A DNA stretch of 64,000 nt. It comes from Micromonospora sp. LH3U1 (GTDB taxonomy: Bacteria > Actinomycetota > Actinomycetes > Mycobacteriales > Micromonosporaceae). Numbering within the stretch: position 1 is the stretch's first letter; each line of letters opens with the position of its first letter. Below the pieces are notes generated by a model that was not told the DNA's origin, ran no database searches, and worked only from the letters and a program-made list of their open reading frames with translations. Position numbers and translations under genes: made by a program. Positions 25,050 through 32,517 of the stretch are shown piece after piece. Where the stretch lies: the NCBI RefSeq assembly GCF_028475105.1, contig NZ_CP116936.1, forward strand, positions 2,294,001 through 2,358,000. The letters run 5' to 3'.

Positions 25050-25559
25050 TCAGCGCTGACGGCGGTCGGCGCGAGCCAGGGAAATCGGGATGACGGTGAT
25101 TTCCCGGCCGTCGGACAGCTCCTGTCGTGGGGTGCCCTCCACGAATCGGAAACGCCGGTTCATCTGTCGTACGACGGTATTGTGGCCGAGCACCTCGCCG
25201 TCGAGGCGGTCCAGGTGCAGCCCGTCGAAGGCGTACTCGACGGCCTCCCGCATGACCCCCAGCCAGGCGGGCAGCGTCTCGCCCCGCGCGTCCAGCCCGT
25301 CGGCGTCCAGATAGAAGCCCCACGAGCCGGTGCGAGGACCGTCCAGCCGCAGGTCGAAGAAGGTGACCACACCGCAGGGCAGGCCGTCGCGGACGTACAC
25401 CAGCACTCGCCGGGACGGGTCGGTGCGGACCGTCGACCACCACCGGGCGTGCTCCTCGGCGGTGATCTCGTGACTGGTCTTGCTGACCTGGCGGTTGGTC
25501 TCCTGATTACGCCAGGACAACATCAGATGAACGTCGTCCGCCGTCGCTTCGCGCAGCAC
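25050..25559 (-). CDS. pseH: PseH-type GNAT N-acetyltransferase
   Basis: 169 residues of the GNAT fold. The pattern at the N-terminus is LREATADDVHLMLSWRNQE, then EEHARWW. The acyl-CoA region reads GVVTFFDLRLD and WGFYLDADG, and the late asparagine-bearing strand is EVLGHNTVVRQMNRRFRF. This arrangement is typical of PseH/RimJ-like enzymes that acylate the 4-amino group of the PseC product with acetyl-CoA. GTG at 25559. It is a single minus-strand gene whose promoter region (25560-25659) is shared with the acyl-carrier cassette, which raises the possibility that its acyl donor is not just acetyl-CoA. Confidence 0.78.
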   Translation of the reverse strand: MLREATADDVHLMLSWRNQETNRQVSKTSHEITAEEHARWWSTVRTDPSRRVLVYVRDGLPCGVVTFFDLRLDGPRTGSWGFYLDADGLDARGETLPAWLGVMREAVEYAFDGLHLDRLDGEVLGHNTVVRQMNRRFRFVEGTPRQELSDGREITVIPISLARADRRQR

Positions 25560-25646
25560 GTGCGTCTCGCTTTCTTATCTGTTCACGTCGGGTCCCGGCA
25601 CCTTACCCGGGCCTACCGGGAAATCAGATATCCATTCGTGGGGTTG

Positions 25647-25660
25647 TAGACTGCGGCGCA
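25647..25660 (+). promoter_or_regulatory. Candidate leaderless promoter of the acyl-carrier cassette
   Basis: TAGACT at 25647-25652 lies 7 nt before the ATG at 25660 and no ribosome site precedes that ATG. This is the geometry of an actinobacterial leaderless transcript that starts at the A of ATG. A consensus -35 is not evident. Confidence 0.4.
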
Positions 25661-25911
25661 TGAACGAATTGAGTCGCGCGCAGATCCGCGACCTCATGGC
25701 TCAGGTGCTGAAGAACCAGGACAAGGAGCTGCCCGCGGACGACGCGGCGCAGTTGCGGGAGATCGGGTTCCGGTCGCTCGACTTCTCCGAGTTGGCCCTG
25801 CGGGTGGAGGACGAGACGGGGGAGGAGCTCAACTTCGACGCCCCCGGCCTGCGCCGCATCGCCACCGTCGGGGACGTCCTCGACTTCCTCGTCGAGCTCC
25901 AGCACCAGTGA
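25660..25911 (+). CDS. Acyl carrier protein-like protein
   Basis: 83 residues, four-helix carrier-protein pattern. The phosphopantetheine site is Ser39 in IGFRSLDFSEL, where RSL replaces the usual DSL. The acidic C-terminal helix ends VLDFLVELQHQ. It presumably carries an acyl group as a thioester for the neighbouring enzymes. Its TGA overlaps the GTG of the adenylating ligase. Location inside a pseudaminic acid locus, away from any fatty-acid or polyketide synthase, indicates a specialised rather than a primary ACP. Confidence 0.85.
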   Translation: MNELSRAQIRDLMAQVLKNQDKELPADDAAQLREIGFRSLDFSELALRVEDETGEELNFDAPGLRRIATVGDVLDFLVELQHQ

Positions 25912-27191
25912 CCGTCGCGACGTCGCGCGACCCCGCAGCCGCGCACCCGGAGCCGGCCGGTGCCGACAACCGGGTCGTCGTCGGTGGCACCGCGCTGACC
26001 TGGCGCTCCCTGCCGACGCCGACGCTGCCCGACCCCGCAGCCGTGCTCGCCCACGCCGCCGTGCACGCGCTCACCGCCGCTCGGCAGCACGCCGTGCACG
26101 GCACTGAGCTGCTGCTCAGCACCGCGAGCCGGGTCGACGCGGCGATGCGTACGGAGCTGTTGGAGGCTGGGTTCATCGTCAGCGTCCTCGACGACGACGG
26201 AGTGCACTCGAGCGTCCCGGCCCAGCCGCGAGCCGCCGAACCCGGCCGGCTCTGGCTGCTGACCTCGGGCTCGACGGGGCGTCCCAAGCGGGTCGGGCAC
26301 ACCCTCGACACGTTGACCACCGTACGGGCCGACCAGCCCGATCGGACCTGGCTCTGCCCGTACGCCCCGGGCACGTACGCCTGGTGGCAGGTGGTCACCC
26401 TGTCGCTGACCCAGCCCGGCCAGCACCTGGTGGTGGTCGAGCCCGACGAGCTGGACGACTGGCCCATGGTGGCGACTTCGTACGGGGTCGACGCCGCCTC
26501 CGGCACCCCGACCTTCTGGCGTCGCACCCTCTACCGCGACGCCGCCGCGCTGGCCCGCGTGCCGTTGCGCCAGATCACCCTCGGCGGAGAGCCGGTGGAC
26601 CAGGCGATCCTGGACCAGCTGCGGGAGGTCTTCCCCGCGGCCCGGATCTCCTGGATCTACGCGTCCTCCGAGGTGGGGGCGTCCATTGTGGTGCACGACG
26701 GGCGGGCCGGGTTCCCGGTCGACTGGCTGGACCGGGAAACCCCCGGTCGGCCGACGCTCTCCGTCCGCGATGACGAACTGGTGGTCACCTCTCCGTACCA
26801 CGGGGCCGGTCTGGCTGGCCCGATCCGCACCGGCGACCGGGTGCAGGTGCTCGACGACCGCGTACTGATCACCGGCCGGCTGGATTCCGACGAGATCAAC
26901 GTCGGTGGCAGCAAGGTCTCCGCCGGCGTGGTCCGCAATGTGCTGGCCGGGCATCCGGCGGTTGCCTGGGCCCGGGTGACCGGCCGCCGTGCCCCGGTGC
27001 TCGGCCGGATGGTGGTCGCTGAGGTGGTCCTCGCTCCCGCCGACCCGTCCGATCCGGCCGACCACCCGGACACCGACGAGGCCGCGCTGGTCCGCTGGTG
27101 CGCCGACCGGCTTCCCGAGCACGCGGTGCCACGACGGATCCGCGTGCTGACCGAGATTCCCGTCAAGGAGACCCTGAAGAGCGATGTCTGA
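25908..27191 (+). CDS. AMP-forming acyl ligase (acyl-ACP synthetase-like)
   Basis: 427 residues of the ANL adenylating superfamily, shorter than stand-alone CoA ligases (about 500-550). The P-loop is LTSGSTGRPKRVGHT; the adenine-binding region is WIYASSEVGAS; the ribose-binding Asp lies in GPIRTGDRVQ; hinge and A10-like segments are ITGRLDSDEINVGGSKVSAG and the final PVKETLKSDV with the catalytic Lys. Overlap with the ACP gene (GTGA) suggests that it loads that ACP with an adenylated acid. The N-terminal subdomain is reduced. The acid substrate cannot be deduced. Confidence 0.82.
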   Translation: MTVATSRDPAAAHPEPAGADNRVVVGGTALTWRSLPTPTLPDPAAVLAHAAVHALTAARQHAVHGTELLLSTASRVDAAMRTELLEAGFIVSVLDDDGVHSSVPAQPRAAEPGRLWLLTSGSTGRPKRVGHTLDTLTTVRADQPDRTWLCPYAPGTYAWWQVVTLSLTQPGQHLVVVEPDELDDWPMVATSYGVDAASGTPTFWRRTLYRDAAALARVPLRQITLGGEPVDQAILDQLREVFPAARISWIYASSEVGASIVVHDGRAGFPVDWLDRETPGRPTLSVRDDELVVTSPYHGAGLAGPIRTGDRVQVLDDRVLITGRLDSDEINVGGSKVSAGVVRNVLAGHPAVAWARVTGRRAPVLGRMVVAEVVLAPADPSDPADHPDTDEAALVRWCADRLPEHAVPRRIRVLTEIPVKETLKSDV

Positions 27192-27939
27192 CCCCGCCGA
27201 CACCCAGCTCGTCCCACCCAGCTCCGTGGTTCTCGTCTCCGGCGGCTCCCGAGGGCTTGGCCTGGCCGTCGTGACCGACCTGCTCGACGCGGGCGTCAAG
27301 GTGGCCGCGTTCGCTCGCACCATCACCCCGGAGTTGGAGAAGCTCGCCGCCGAGCACCCCGACCGGGTGCACGTCGGCGCGGTGGACGTCACCGACCTGC
27401 GCGCCGTGCAGAGCTTCGTCCGGGAGGTGGAGCAGCGCCTCGGCCCGATCGACGGCATCGTCAACAACGCCGCGATGGGTCAGGACTCGCTGCACGCGCA
27501 CACCTCCACCGAGGACATCGCCCGGATCATCGAGACCAACCTGACCGCCCCGCTGCAGCTGACCCGGCTGGTGATCCGCCGGATGCTCGCCAAGGGGCTG
27601 CGCGGGCGGATCGTCAACATCACCTCGATCTGCGGGCAGCGCGGTTTCCCGGGCCTGGTCGCATACTCGGCCACCAAGGGCGGCATGGACGCCGCCACGC
27701 GCTCGCTCGCCCGGGAGTTGGGCGGCCGGATGCTGGTCAACTCGGTCGCCCCCGGCTTCTTTGCCTCGGAGATGTCCGCCGTGCTCGGCCCGACCCAGCT
27801 CGACCAGATCGTGCGCCGCACCCCGACCGGTCACCTGACCGAGCCGGTGGAGGTCACACCGGTGGTGCGGATGCTGCTGCGGGAGCACACCAACATCAAC
27901 GGCCAGGTCATCGTGGTGGACGGTGCCGCCGCCATCTGA
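27184..27939 (+). CDS. SDR oxidoreductase, 3-oxoacyl-ACP reductase-like
   Basis: 251 residues, classical SDR. The cofactor motif is SGGSRGLG at residues 19-26. The NNAA motif is in GIVNNAAMGQ. The catalytic residues are Ser in NITSICGQRG and Tyr-x-x-x-Lys in YSATKGG, and the C-terminal INGQVIVVDGA is FabG-like. Overlapping starts with the ligase upstream and the PPTase-like gene downstream indicate one polycistron. The likely reaction is ketone/alcohol interconversion on an ACP-bound acyl chain, for instance making a hydroxyacyl group. A free-sugar substrate remains possible. Confidence 0.82.
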   Translation: MSDPADTQLVPPSSVVLVSGGSRGLGLAVVTDLLDAGVKVAAFARTITPELEKLAAEHPDRVHVGAVDVTDLRAVQSFVREVEQRLGPIDGIVNNAAMGQDSLHAHTSTEDIARIIETNLTAPLQLTRLVIRRMLAKGLRGRIVNITSICGQRGFPGLVAYSATKGGMDAATRSLARELGGRMLVNSVAPGFFASEMSAVLGPTQLDQIVRRTPTGHLTEPVEVTPVVRMLLREHTNINGQVIVVDGAAAI

Positions 27940-28429
27940 CCTGGCCCGGCCGGTCCGGCCCCGTCCGGTGCCAGGGTTGCTCGCCGCCGCCGAGCGGCAT
28001 CTGCGTATCGGCGCCCCCGCCGACCTGGCCGATGCGGTGACCCGCAGTCACCTCGACGACGGGCGCTGCGTCGGCTGGTACGGCCCGCCGACACCCGGGT
28101 GGCGGCTGGCCATCGACGCGGAACGCGTGGACGCTCCGGTGCCCCCGGCGCTGGCTCGCCGGTTCGGGGTGGAGGACTTCTGGGCGCGGTGGACCCGCGC
28201 CGAGTGCTGCTGCAAGTTGACCGACGTGCCGATGGTGGCCTGGTGGCGTCGCCACGGGCTGAGCACGCCAGCCGACGAACCTACAGTCTGGCGCACCCTA
28301 CGGCTAGCCAACCTGGTGGTCACCGTAGGCGTCGTCCCGACCCACCCTCCCCGGCCCCTACCATCAATCCCGGTAGGCCCCGCCGATCATGGAGTTGTGG
28401 TGCCTCACAAAGCAGGCACGGAGGCATGA
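27923..28429 (+). CDS. Phosphopantetheinyl-transferase-like small protein
   Basis: 168 residues. IDAERVDAP resembles the metal-binding GVDIE motif of Sfp/AcpS-type transferases and FWARWTRAECCCKL matches the downstream (W/F)xxKEAxxK motif, though the Glu and Lys context is altered. It sits immediately after an ACP operon, where such an enzyme is expected. It is shorter than Sfp (about 220) and the last residues (from about 153) are encoded by a dispersed inverted repeat, so the C-terminus may have been replaced. GTG at 27923 lies inside the SDR gene end. Activity is uncertain. Confidence 0.6.
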   Translation: MPPPSDLARPVRPRPVPGLLAAAERHLRIGAPADLADAVTRSHLDDGRCVGWYGPPTPGWRLAIDAERVDAPVPPALARRFGVEDFWARWTRAECCCKLTDVPMVAWWRRHGLSTPADEPTVWRTLRLANLVVTVGVVPTHPPRPLPSIPVGPADHGVVVPHKAGTEA

Positions 28430-28457
28430 AACCCCCACCACAACTCCATGATCGGCG
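28381..28457. repeat. Intergenic inverted repeat, type A, copy 2
   Basis: Perfect 22-bp arms at 28381-28402 and 28436-28457 share the core GATCATGGAGTTGTGGTG, with a 33-nt spacer. Arm sequence (one base different in one arm) and spacer length match copy 1 at 15306-15380, but the spacer sequences differ. The left arm and most of the spacer encode the tail and stop of the PPTase-like gene. The element lies between convergent genes, 37 bp from the pseI stop. Confidence 0.85.
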
Positions 28458-28493
28458 CGGCAGTGTCGACGCAGCCCAGCCCTGTGCCGACGG

Positions 28494-29546
28494 CTAGATC
28501 AGGTCCCAGCTCAGGGGGGTGCCTCGGGGGACGTCGGTGGCGAAGGTGCGGCCCAGCACCCGGTCGATGTCCACAGGGGCCAGCCCGCCGGCTGGCCGGA
28601 TCGAGCGAACGTTGTGCGCGGTCACCGGGTCGCCGGCGCGGACGTCCTCGACCACGAAGAGCGAACGGCGGAACCGCAGCCCTTCCCGTTCCGCCGGGGT
28701 CGGGCCGATCGCGGCACCGCCCAGCGCCGCGTACGCGCGGCCCGACTCGGCGACCAGGGCCGTGAGCTCCGCCGGGTTCAGGGAGAAGTCCGAGTCCACC
28801 CCGCCGTCGGCCCGGTCCAGCGTGACGTGCTTCTCGATGAAGCAGGCGCCGAGCGCCACCGAGGCGACCGCCACCCCGATGCCGGGCGTGTGGTCGGAGA
28901 GCCCGACCGGCACGTCGAACGCACCGGCCAGCACCGGCAGTCGGCGCAGGTTGCTGTCGGCCGGCGGCGCCGGGTAGGACGCGGTGCACGCCAGCAGGAC
29001 GATGCCCGCCGCGCCACCGTCACGGGCGGTTCGCACCGCAGCGTCGATCTCCGCGACCGTCGCCATTCCCGTGGAGATCACCATCGGCTTGCCGGTGCTG
29101 GCCACGAGCCGGATCAGCGGCAGGTCGACCAGCTCCGACGAGGCGATCTTGTACGCGGGTGCGTCCAGCGACTCCAGCAGCTCCACGGCGGTCGCGTCGA
29201 ACGGTGACGAGAAGACGGTCAGCCCACGCTCGCGGGCCCGCTCGAAGATCGGGGCGTGCCACTCGTACGGGGTGTGGGCGCGCTCGTAGAGGCGGTACAG
29301 GTTCTCCCCGCCCCACAACTCGTGCCCGCTGGAGATCCGGAACGCCGGAGTGTCGACGTCGATCGTGATCGTGTCCGGCCGGTACGTCTGGAGCTTCAGC
29401 GCGTGCGCCCCGCTCTCGGCCACCGCGTCGACGATGGCCAGCGCCCGGTTCAGATCGCCGTTGTGGTTGCCGGACATCTCGGCGACCACGAACGGTCGCT
29501 CCCCGGCACCGACCGCGTGCGGTCCGATCTTGATTGTCGCCGTCAT
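28494..29546 (-). CDS. pseI: Pseudaminic acid synthase (NeuB family)
   Basis: 350 residues. The TIM-barrel NeuB domain begins VAEMSGNHNGDLNRA and includes KLQTYRPDT, SSPFDATAVELL, KIASSELVDLPLI, ISTGMAT and the metal-ligand region FIEKHVTLDRADGG. A C-terminal SAF/antifreeze-like domain occupies about residues 290-350 (RSLFVVEDVRAGD). It condenses 2,4-diacetamido-2,4,6-trideoxy-L-altrose with phosphoenolpyruvate. PseI is preferred over sialic or legionaminic synthases because PseB, C, H and G-type enzymes are all present. ATG at 29546. It is not overlapped with the glycosyltransferase gene upstream. Confidence 0.9.
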   Translation of the reverse strand: MTATIKIGPHAVGAGERPFVVAEMSGNHNGDLNRALAIVDAVAESGAHALKLQTYRPDTITIDVDTPAFRISSGHELWGGENLYRLYERAHTPYEWHAPIFERARERGLTVFSSPFDATAVELLESLDAPAYKIASSELVDLPLIRLVASTGKPMVISTGMATVAEIDAAVRTARDGGAAGIVLLACTASYPAPPADSNLRRLPVLAGAFDVPVGLSDHTPGIGVAVASVALGACFIEKHVTLDRADGGVDSDFSLNPAELTALVAESGRAYAALGGAAIGPTPAEREGLRFRRSLFVVEDVRAGDPVTAHNVRSIRPAGGLAPVDIDRVLGRTFATDVPRGTPLSWDLI

Positions 29547-29634
29547 TCCGACCTCTGCTCAGGTACGTCCGCACCGGGGTGCGGTGGTGCTGTCGTCGTC
29601 CACCCGGCGGGGGGGACGACCTGGAGAACCAGGG

Positions 29635-29661
29635 CGCCGGGAGCCGACCCGGCTCCCGGCG
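29635..29661. terminator. Terminator hairpin after the GT2 gene
   Basis: A perfect 11-bp stem (CGCCGGGAGCC, 29635-29645, with 29651-29661) and a GACCC loop, 20 bp beyond the GT2 stop on the minus strand. It suggests that the GT2 gene is transcribed separately from pseI. Confidence 0.6.
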
Positions 29662-29680
29662 TGGTGTGCGGTGGGGGCGG

Positions 29681-30856
29681 TCACGGCCGGCGGCCCCCGG
29701 CCAGCGCGTCACGTCGCTCCGTCGCCATGGTGAGCCCGCCGTCCCGCGTCGTCGCGGTGCCCGCCCCTCGGCCCGGGTCCTCGTCGGTGGTGACCGAACC
29801 GGTGTCGGTGCCGATGCCACCCGCCGGGCCGGGCCGGCGCAGGCGACCAGCGACGCGGTGTGCCTGCCGCAGTGCCGAGTACGCCAGCCAGTCACCGCGC
29901 CCGACGAGGCGGTGCTTGAGCCCGTTCGCGCCCGGGGGCAGGGGGTAGCCGCCGGTGGGCAGGTACCGACGGTAGTGCTCGGCGGCCCGGTGGAAGAAGT
30001 CCCGCCGCAGGTGTGGGTGCAGCCGGTCGTCGTTGCCCACCACCACCAGGTAGTGGCTGATCATCAGCTGGAACAGTTCGGACTGCAAACGCTCGTCCGG
30101 GTGCTTGCGGGCGACCCAGTCCAACAGCCGCTCGTACTGGGCGAATGCGTCGAAGTGCCGGCCGCTGCGGGTGGAGGTGATCGCGCCCTGCCGGCCCTGC
30201 CGGTACAGGTAGCAGATCCGGTCCAGCACGGAGATCCTCTCCGCCCCGATCAGCAGCGGGTGGCTGAACGGGATGTCCTCGTACCAGCCGGGGAAGAACC
30301 GCAGCTCCAGCTCGTCCAGGAAGTCCCGGCGGACCACCTTGTTCCAGGCGGTGTGCTGCACCCGCAGCAGTTGTGGCTGGTCGGCCAGCCGGGTGACGGC
30401 GGGGATTCCGCGCAGCAGGTGACTGCTCGCGTCGACCTCCCGCCGGCCGTCCTCGTGCACCCGCAGGTGGTCCAGCATGAGCACGTCGGGCTGGTGCTGG
30501 CGCAGCCGGTCCAGCACCGCCGCGATCGTGCCCGGCGGCAGCCAGTCGTCGCTGTCGATGAACCAGACGTACCGGCCGGTGGCCACGTCGAGCCCGGCGT
30601 TGCGGGCCAGGCCCAGACCCACGTTGCTGCTCAGGTGTACGACGCGGACGCCGTCGCGGCTGACCGCGTACGAGCGGAGCATGTCGCCGCAGCCGTCCGG
30701 AGAGGCGTCGTCGACCGCGATCAGCTCGACCGCGTCCGACTCGCCTGCCGGGACGTCGGCCCGGATCGACGCGAGGCACTGGTACAGGTACGCCTCGACG
30801 CCGTACACGGGCACGACGATGCTCAGCAGCGGTGCGTGCGTCGGCTCATTGACCAC
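29681..30856 (-). CDS. Family 2 glycosyltransferase
   Basis: 391 residues, GT-A fold GT2 enzyme. The N-terminal LLSIVVPVYGVEAYLYQCL, nucleotide-binding IAVDDASPDGCGDML and metal-binding FIDSDDWL are all present, as is the acceptor-side FFPGWYEDIPF. The last 60 residues are low-complexity, Gly/Thr/Arg-rich. Its closeness to pseI suggests that it builds the glycan containing pseudaminic acid. GTG at 30856 with AAGGTGG upstream is preferred; GTG at 30865 is in frame but weaker. The protein is cytoplasmic or peripherally membrane-bound. Confidence 0.85.
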   Translation of the reverse strand: MVNEPTHAPLLSIVVPVYGVEAYLYQCLASIRADVPAGESDAVELIAVDDASPDGCGDMLRSYAVSRDGVRVVHLSSNVGLGLARNAGLDVATGRYVWFIDSDDWLPPGTIAAVLDRLRQHQPDVLMLDHLRVHEDGRREVDASSHLLRGIPAVTRLADQPQLLRVQHTAWNKVVRRDFLDELELRFFPGWYEDIPFSHPLLIGAERISVLDRICYLYRQGRQGAITSTRSGRHFDAFAQYERLLDWVARKHPDERLQSELFQLMISHYLVVVGNDDRLHPHLRRDFFHRAAEHYRRYLPTGGYPLPPGANGLKHRLVGRGDWLAYSALRQAHRVAGRLRRPGPAGGIGTDTGSVTTDEDPGRGAGTATTRDGGLTMATERRDALAGGRRP

Positions 30857-30928
30857 GCTCGCCACCTTCGACGACCCGGGTGGCCGGTCACGGAACCTGA
30901 CGTGGCCACCGGTGGTGGAGTCTCTGAA

Positions 30929-30953
30929 CTCCCGCCCAGCGGGAGGTTAACGC
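30929..30953. promoter_or_regulatory. Hairpin plus GCGTTAACCT motif upstream of GT2
   Basis: CTCCCGC/GCGGGAG forms a 7-bp stem with a CCA loop (30929-30945). It overlaps AGGTTAACGC (30944-30953), which reads GCGTTAACCT toward the GT2 gene. A closely similar decamer precedes two teichoic-acid genes (40650-40659 and 45619-45628). Confidence 0.35.
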
Positions 30954-31028
30954 CGGGCCGGCGGGCCGGTCCTCGAAGCAGGGGACCAGGACTGCTCCGA
31001 CCGGCATTTGGCGGGTGGGACACGTCCG

Positions 31029-31055
31029 GTTCACCCGGTAGTGACCCGGTAGGGT
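31029..31055 (+). promoter_or_regulatory. PHO-box-like direct repeats and -10 before the acyltransferase
   Basis: GTTCACCCGGT (31029-31039) is followed directly by AGTGACCCGGT (31040-31050), an 11-nt direct repeat in the style of actinobacterial PhoP boxes. A TAGGGT (31050-31055) that could serve as -10 overlaps its end. Phosphate control of a cell-surface gene is plausible but rests only on the motif. Confidence 0.35.
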
Positions 31056-31133
31056 GCCCCGGGTGCGGCCCTGCCGGGCCGTCGCGGGCGTCGCCGTCGC
31101 GTCGTCCGACGCCGCGCCGAGGAGGATACGAAC

Positions 31134-31172
31134 GTGCTGGTGACCCTGCCGAGCTTCGGGATCCCGGCATGA
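31134..31172 (+). CDS. 12-codon leader peptide coupled to the acyltransferase
   Basis: GTG at 31134 follows GAGGAGG with 8 nt spacing, the best ribosome site in the neighbourhood. The 12-codon frame encodes VLVTLPSFGIPA with the first residue read as Met. Its TGA overlaps the acyltransferase ATG (ATGA at 31169-31172). The acyltransferase itself has only a weak GGGA, so it is probably translated by re-initiation after this leader. The peptide is hydrophobic without attenuator-type codon runs. Confidence 0.5.
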   Translation: MLVTLPSFGIPA

Positions 31173-32425
31173 CGAGCGCCGCCGAGGTGCCGGCTGTCCA
31201 GCCGGCCCCCGCACCAGCCCGGCTGCCCTCGCTGACCGGGCTGCGCTGGATCGCCGCGTTGCTGGTCTTCGGATTCCACGCGGGCACCATGCGGATCATC
31301 GCCGAGCCGGACTACAAGGCTGTCGTCGACGCACTGTTCACCCTCGGCCTGTCCGGGGTGCAGTTCTTCTTCATCCTCAGCGGCTTCGTGCTGGTCTGGT
31401 CGGCCCGCGCGGGCGACTCCCGGCGCATCTTCTGGCGACGACGGGTCGCCAAGATCTACCCGAATCACCTGGTGCTGTGGGGAGCCACGCTGCTGGTCGC
31501 CTGGTGGTTCGCCGACCCGGTCCTCCCGGCGGCCGCACTGGAGAACCTGGTGCTGTTGCAGGCCTGGGACCCCCGGCCGGGCTGGTTCTACAGCATCAAC
31601 ACGGTGAGCTGGTCGCTGTCCTGCGAGTTCTTCTTCTACCTGTGTCTGCCGCTGGCGCTGCCACTGCTGCGCCGGGCCCGGCCGAAGCTGCTGTGGGTGC
31701 TGATCGTCGCACTGCCGCTGCTGATCCTCGCGCTCTGGCCGGCTCAGCAGTTGGTGCCGGAGGTGAGCCGATGGTGGTTCACCCAGGTCTTCCCACCCGT
31801 GCGGTCGCTGGAGTTCTGGTTGGGCGCGGTGGCGGCCGAGTTGATGCGCCGTGGCCTCTGGCGCGGCCCGGGGCTGACCGTGGCCAGCGGGATCTTCCTG
31901 GCCACCTGGGTGGCAGCCACGGAGTTCATCCGCGCCGAACTGTGGACCACGCTGCTCGCGGTCGCGTACCTGCTGGTGATCACCGCCGCCGCGGACGCGG
32001 ACGTGCGGGGTCGGCGCTCGCCGTGGCGGTCCCGGCCGCTGGTCTGGCTCGGTGAGGTCTCCTTCGCCTTCTACCTGGTTCACGTGCTGGTGATGACGAG
32101 CGTGTTGCGCTGGAGCGGTGACTGGGGGACCGGCTTCGAGGGCTGGCGTGGCCCGGCCGTGGTGCTCGGCTTCCTGGTGGTGAACCTGGTCCTCGCCGGG
32201 TTGCTGCATCGCTTCGTCGAGACCCCGATGATGCGCCGACTCGCGCCGCGCCGTCCGGCCCGACCGGTGTCCGTCCCCGGACCCGTGTCCGTCCCCCGAC
32301 CGCGCACGGCAGGCAGCGAAGCCCCCGACAGCGATGCCCCCAACGCCGCTGGCGTCGGGCCTCGAACCGGGGCCGGCGGGGCCGACCCAGCCGACAGCCG
32401 AGCAACGTACGTGGACTCGCGCTGA
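31169..32425 (+). CDS. Membrane acyltransferase (OafA/YrhL, acyltransferase 3 family)
   Basis: 418 residues with about ten transmembrane helices. The family hallmarks are RLPSLTGLRWIAALLVFGFHAG (conserved Arg and His in the first helix), GVQFFFILSGFVL, RRVAKIYPNHL, and SLSCEFFFYL. A 60-residue Pro/Ala-rich hydrophilic tail follows the last helix. Such enzymes O-acylate extracytoplasmic glycans using a cytoplasmic acyl donor. Position between the pseudaminate and teichoic loci makes wall-glycan acylation likely; the target is unknown. ATG at 31169 is coupled to the leader peptide. Confidence 0.85.
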   Translation: MTSAAEVPAVQPAPAPARLPSLTGLRWIAALLVFGFHAGTMRIIAEPDYKAVVDALFTLGLSGVQFFFILSGFVLVWSARAGDSRRIFWRRRVAKIYPNHLVLWGATLLVAWWFADPVLPAAALENLVLLQAWDPRPGWFYSINTVSWSLSCEFFFYLCLPLALPLLRRARPKLLWVLIVALPLLILALWPAQQLVPEVSRWWFTQVFPPVRSLEFWLGAVAAELMRRGLWRGPGLTVASGIFLATWVAATEFIRAELWTTLLAVAYLLVITAAADADVRGRRSPWRSRPLVWLGEVSFAFYLVHVLVMTSVLRWSGDWGTGFEGWRGPAVVLGFLVVNLVLAGLLHRFVETPMMRRLAPRRPARPVSVPGPVSVPRPRTAGSEAPDSDAPNAAGVGPRTGAGGADPADSRATYVDSR

Positions 32426-32517
32426 CACCATCCACCCTGGTCAGCGGGGTCGGCGCGGCGTGAGCCGACACGCCCGTGGTCGGTGCGTCCGGGTCGGCGC
32501 GACGGTAGCGTGGGGAC

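Noticed and set aside
25660..28429. Reading the ACP/ligase cassette as a PKS or NRPS cluster
   Set aside because: No ketosynthase, acyltransferase, condensation or thioesterase domain is present within the window.
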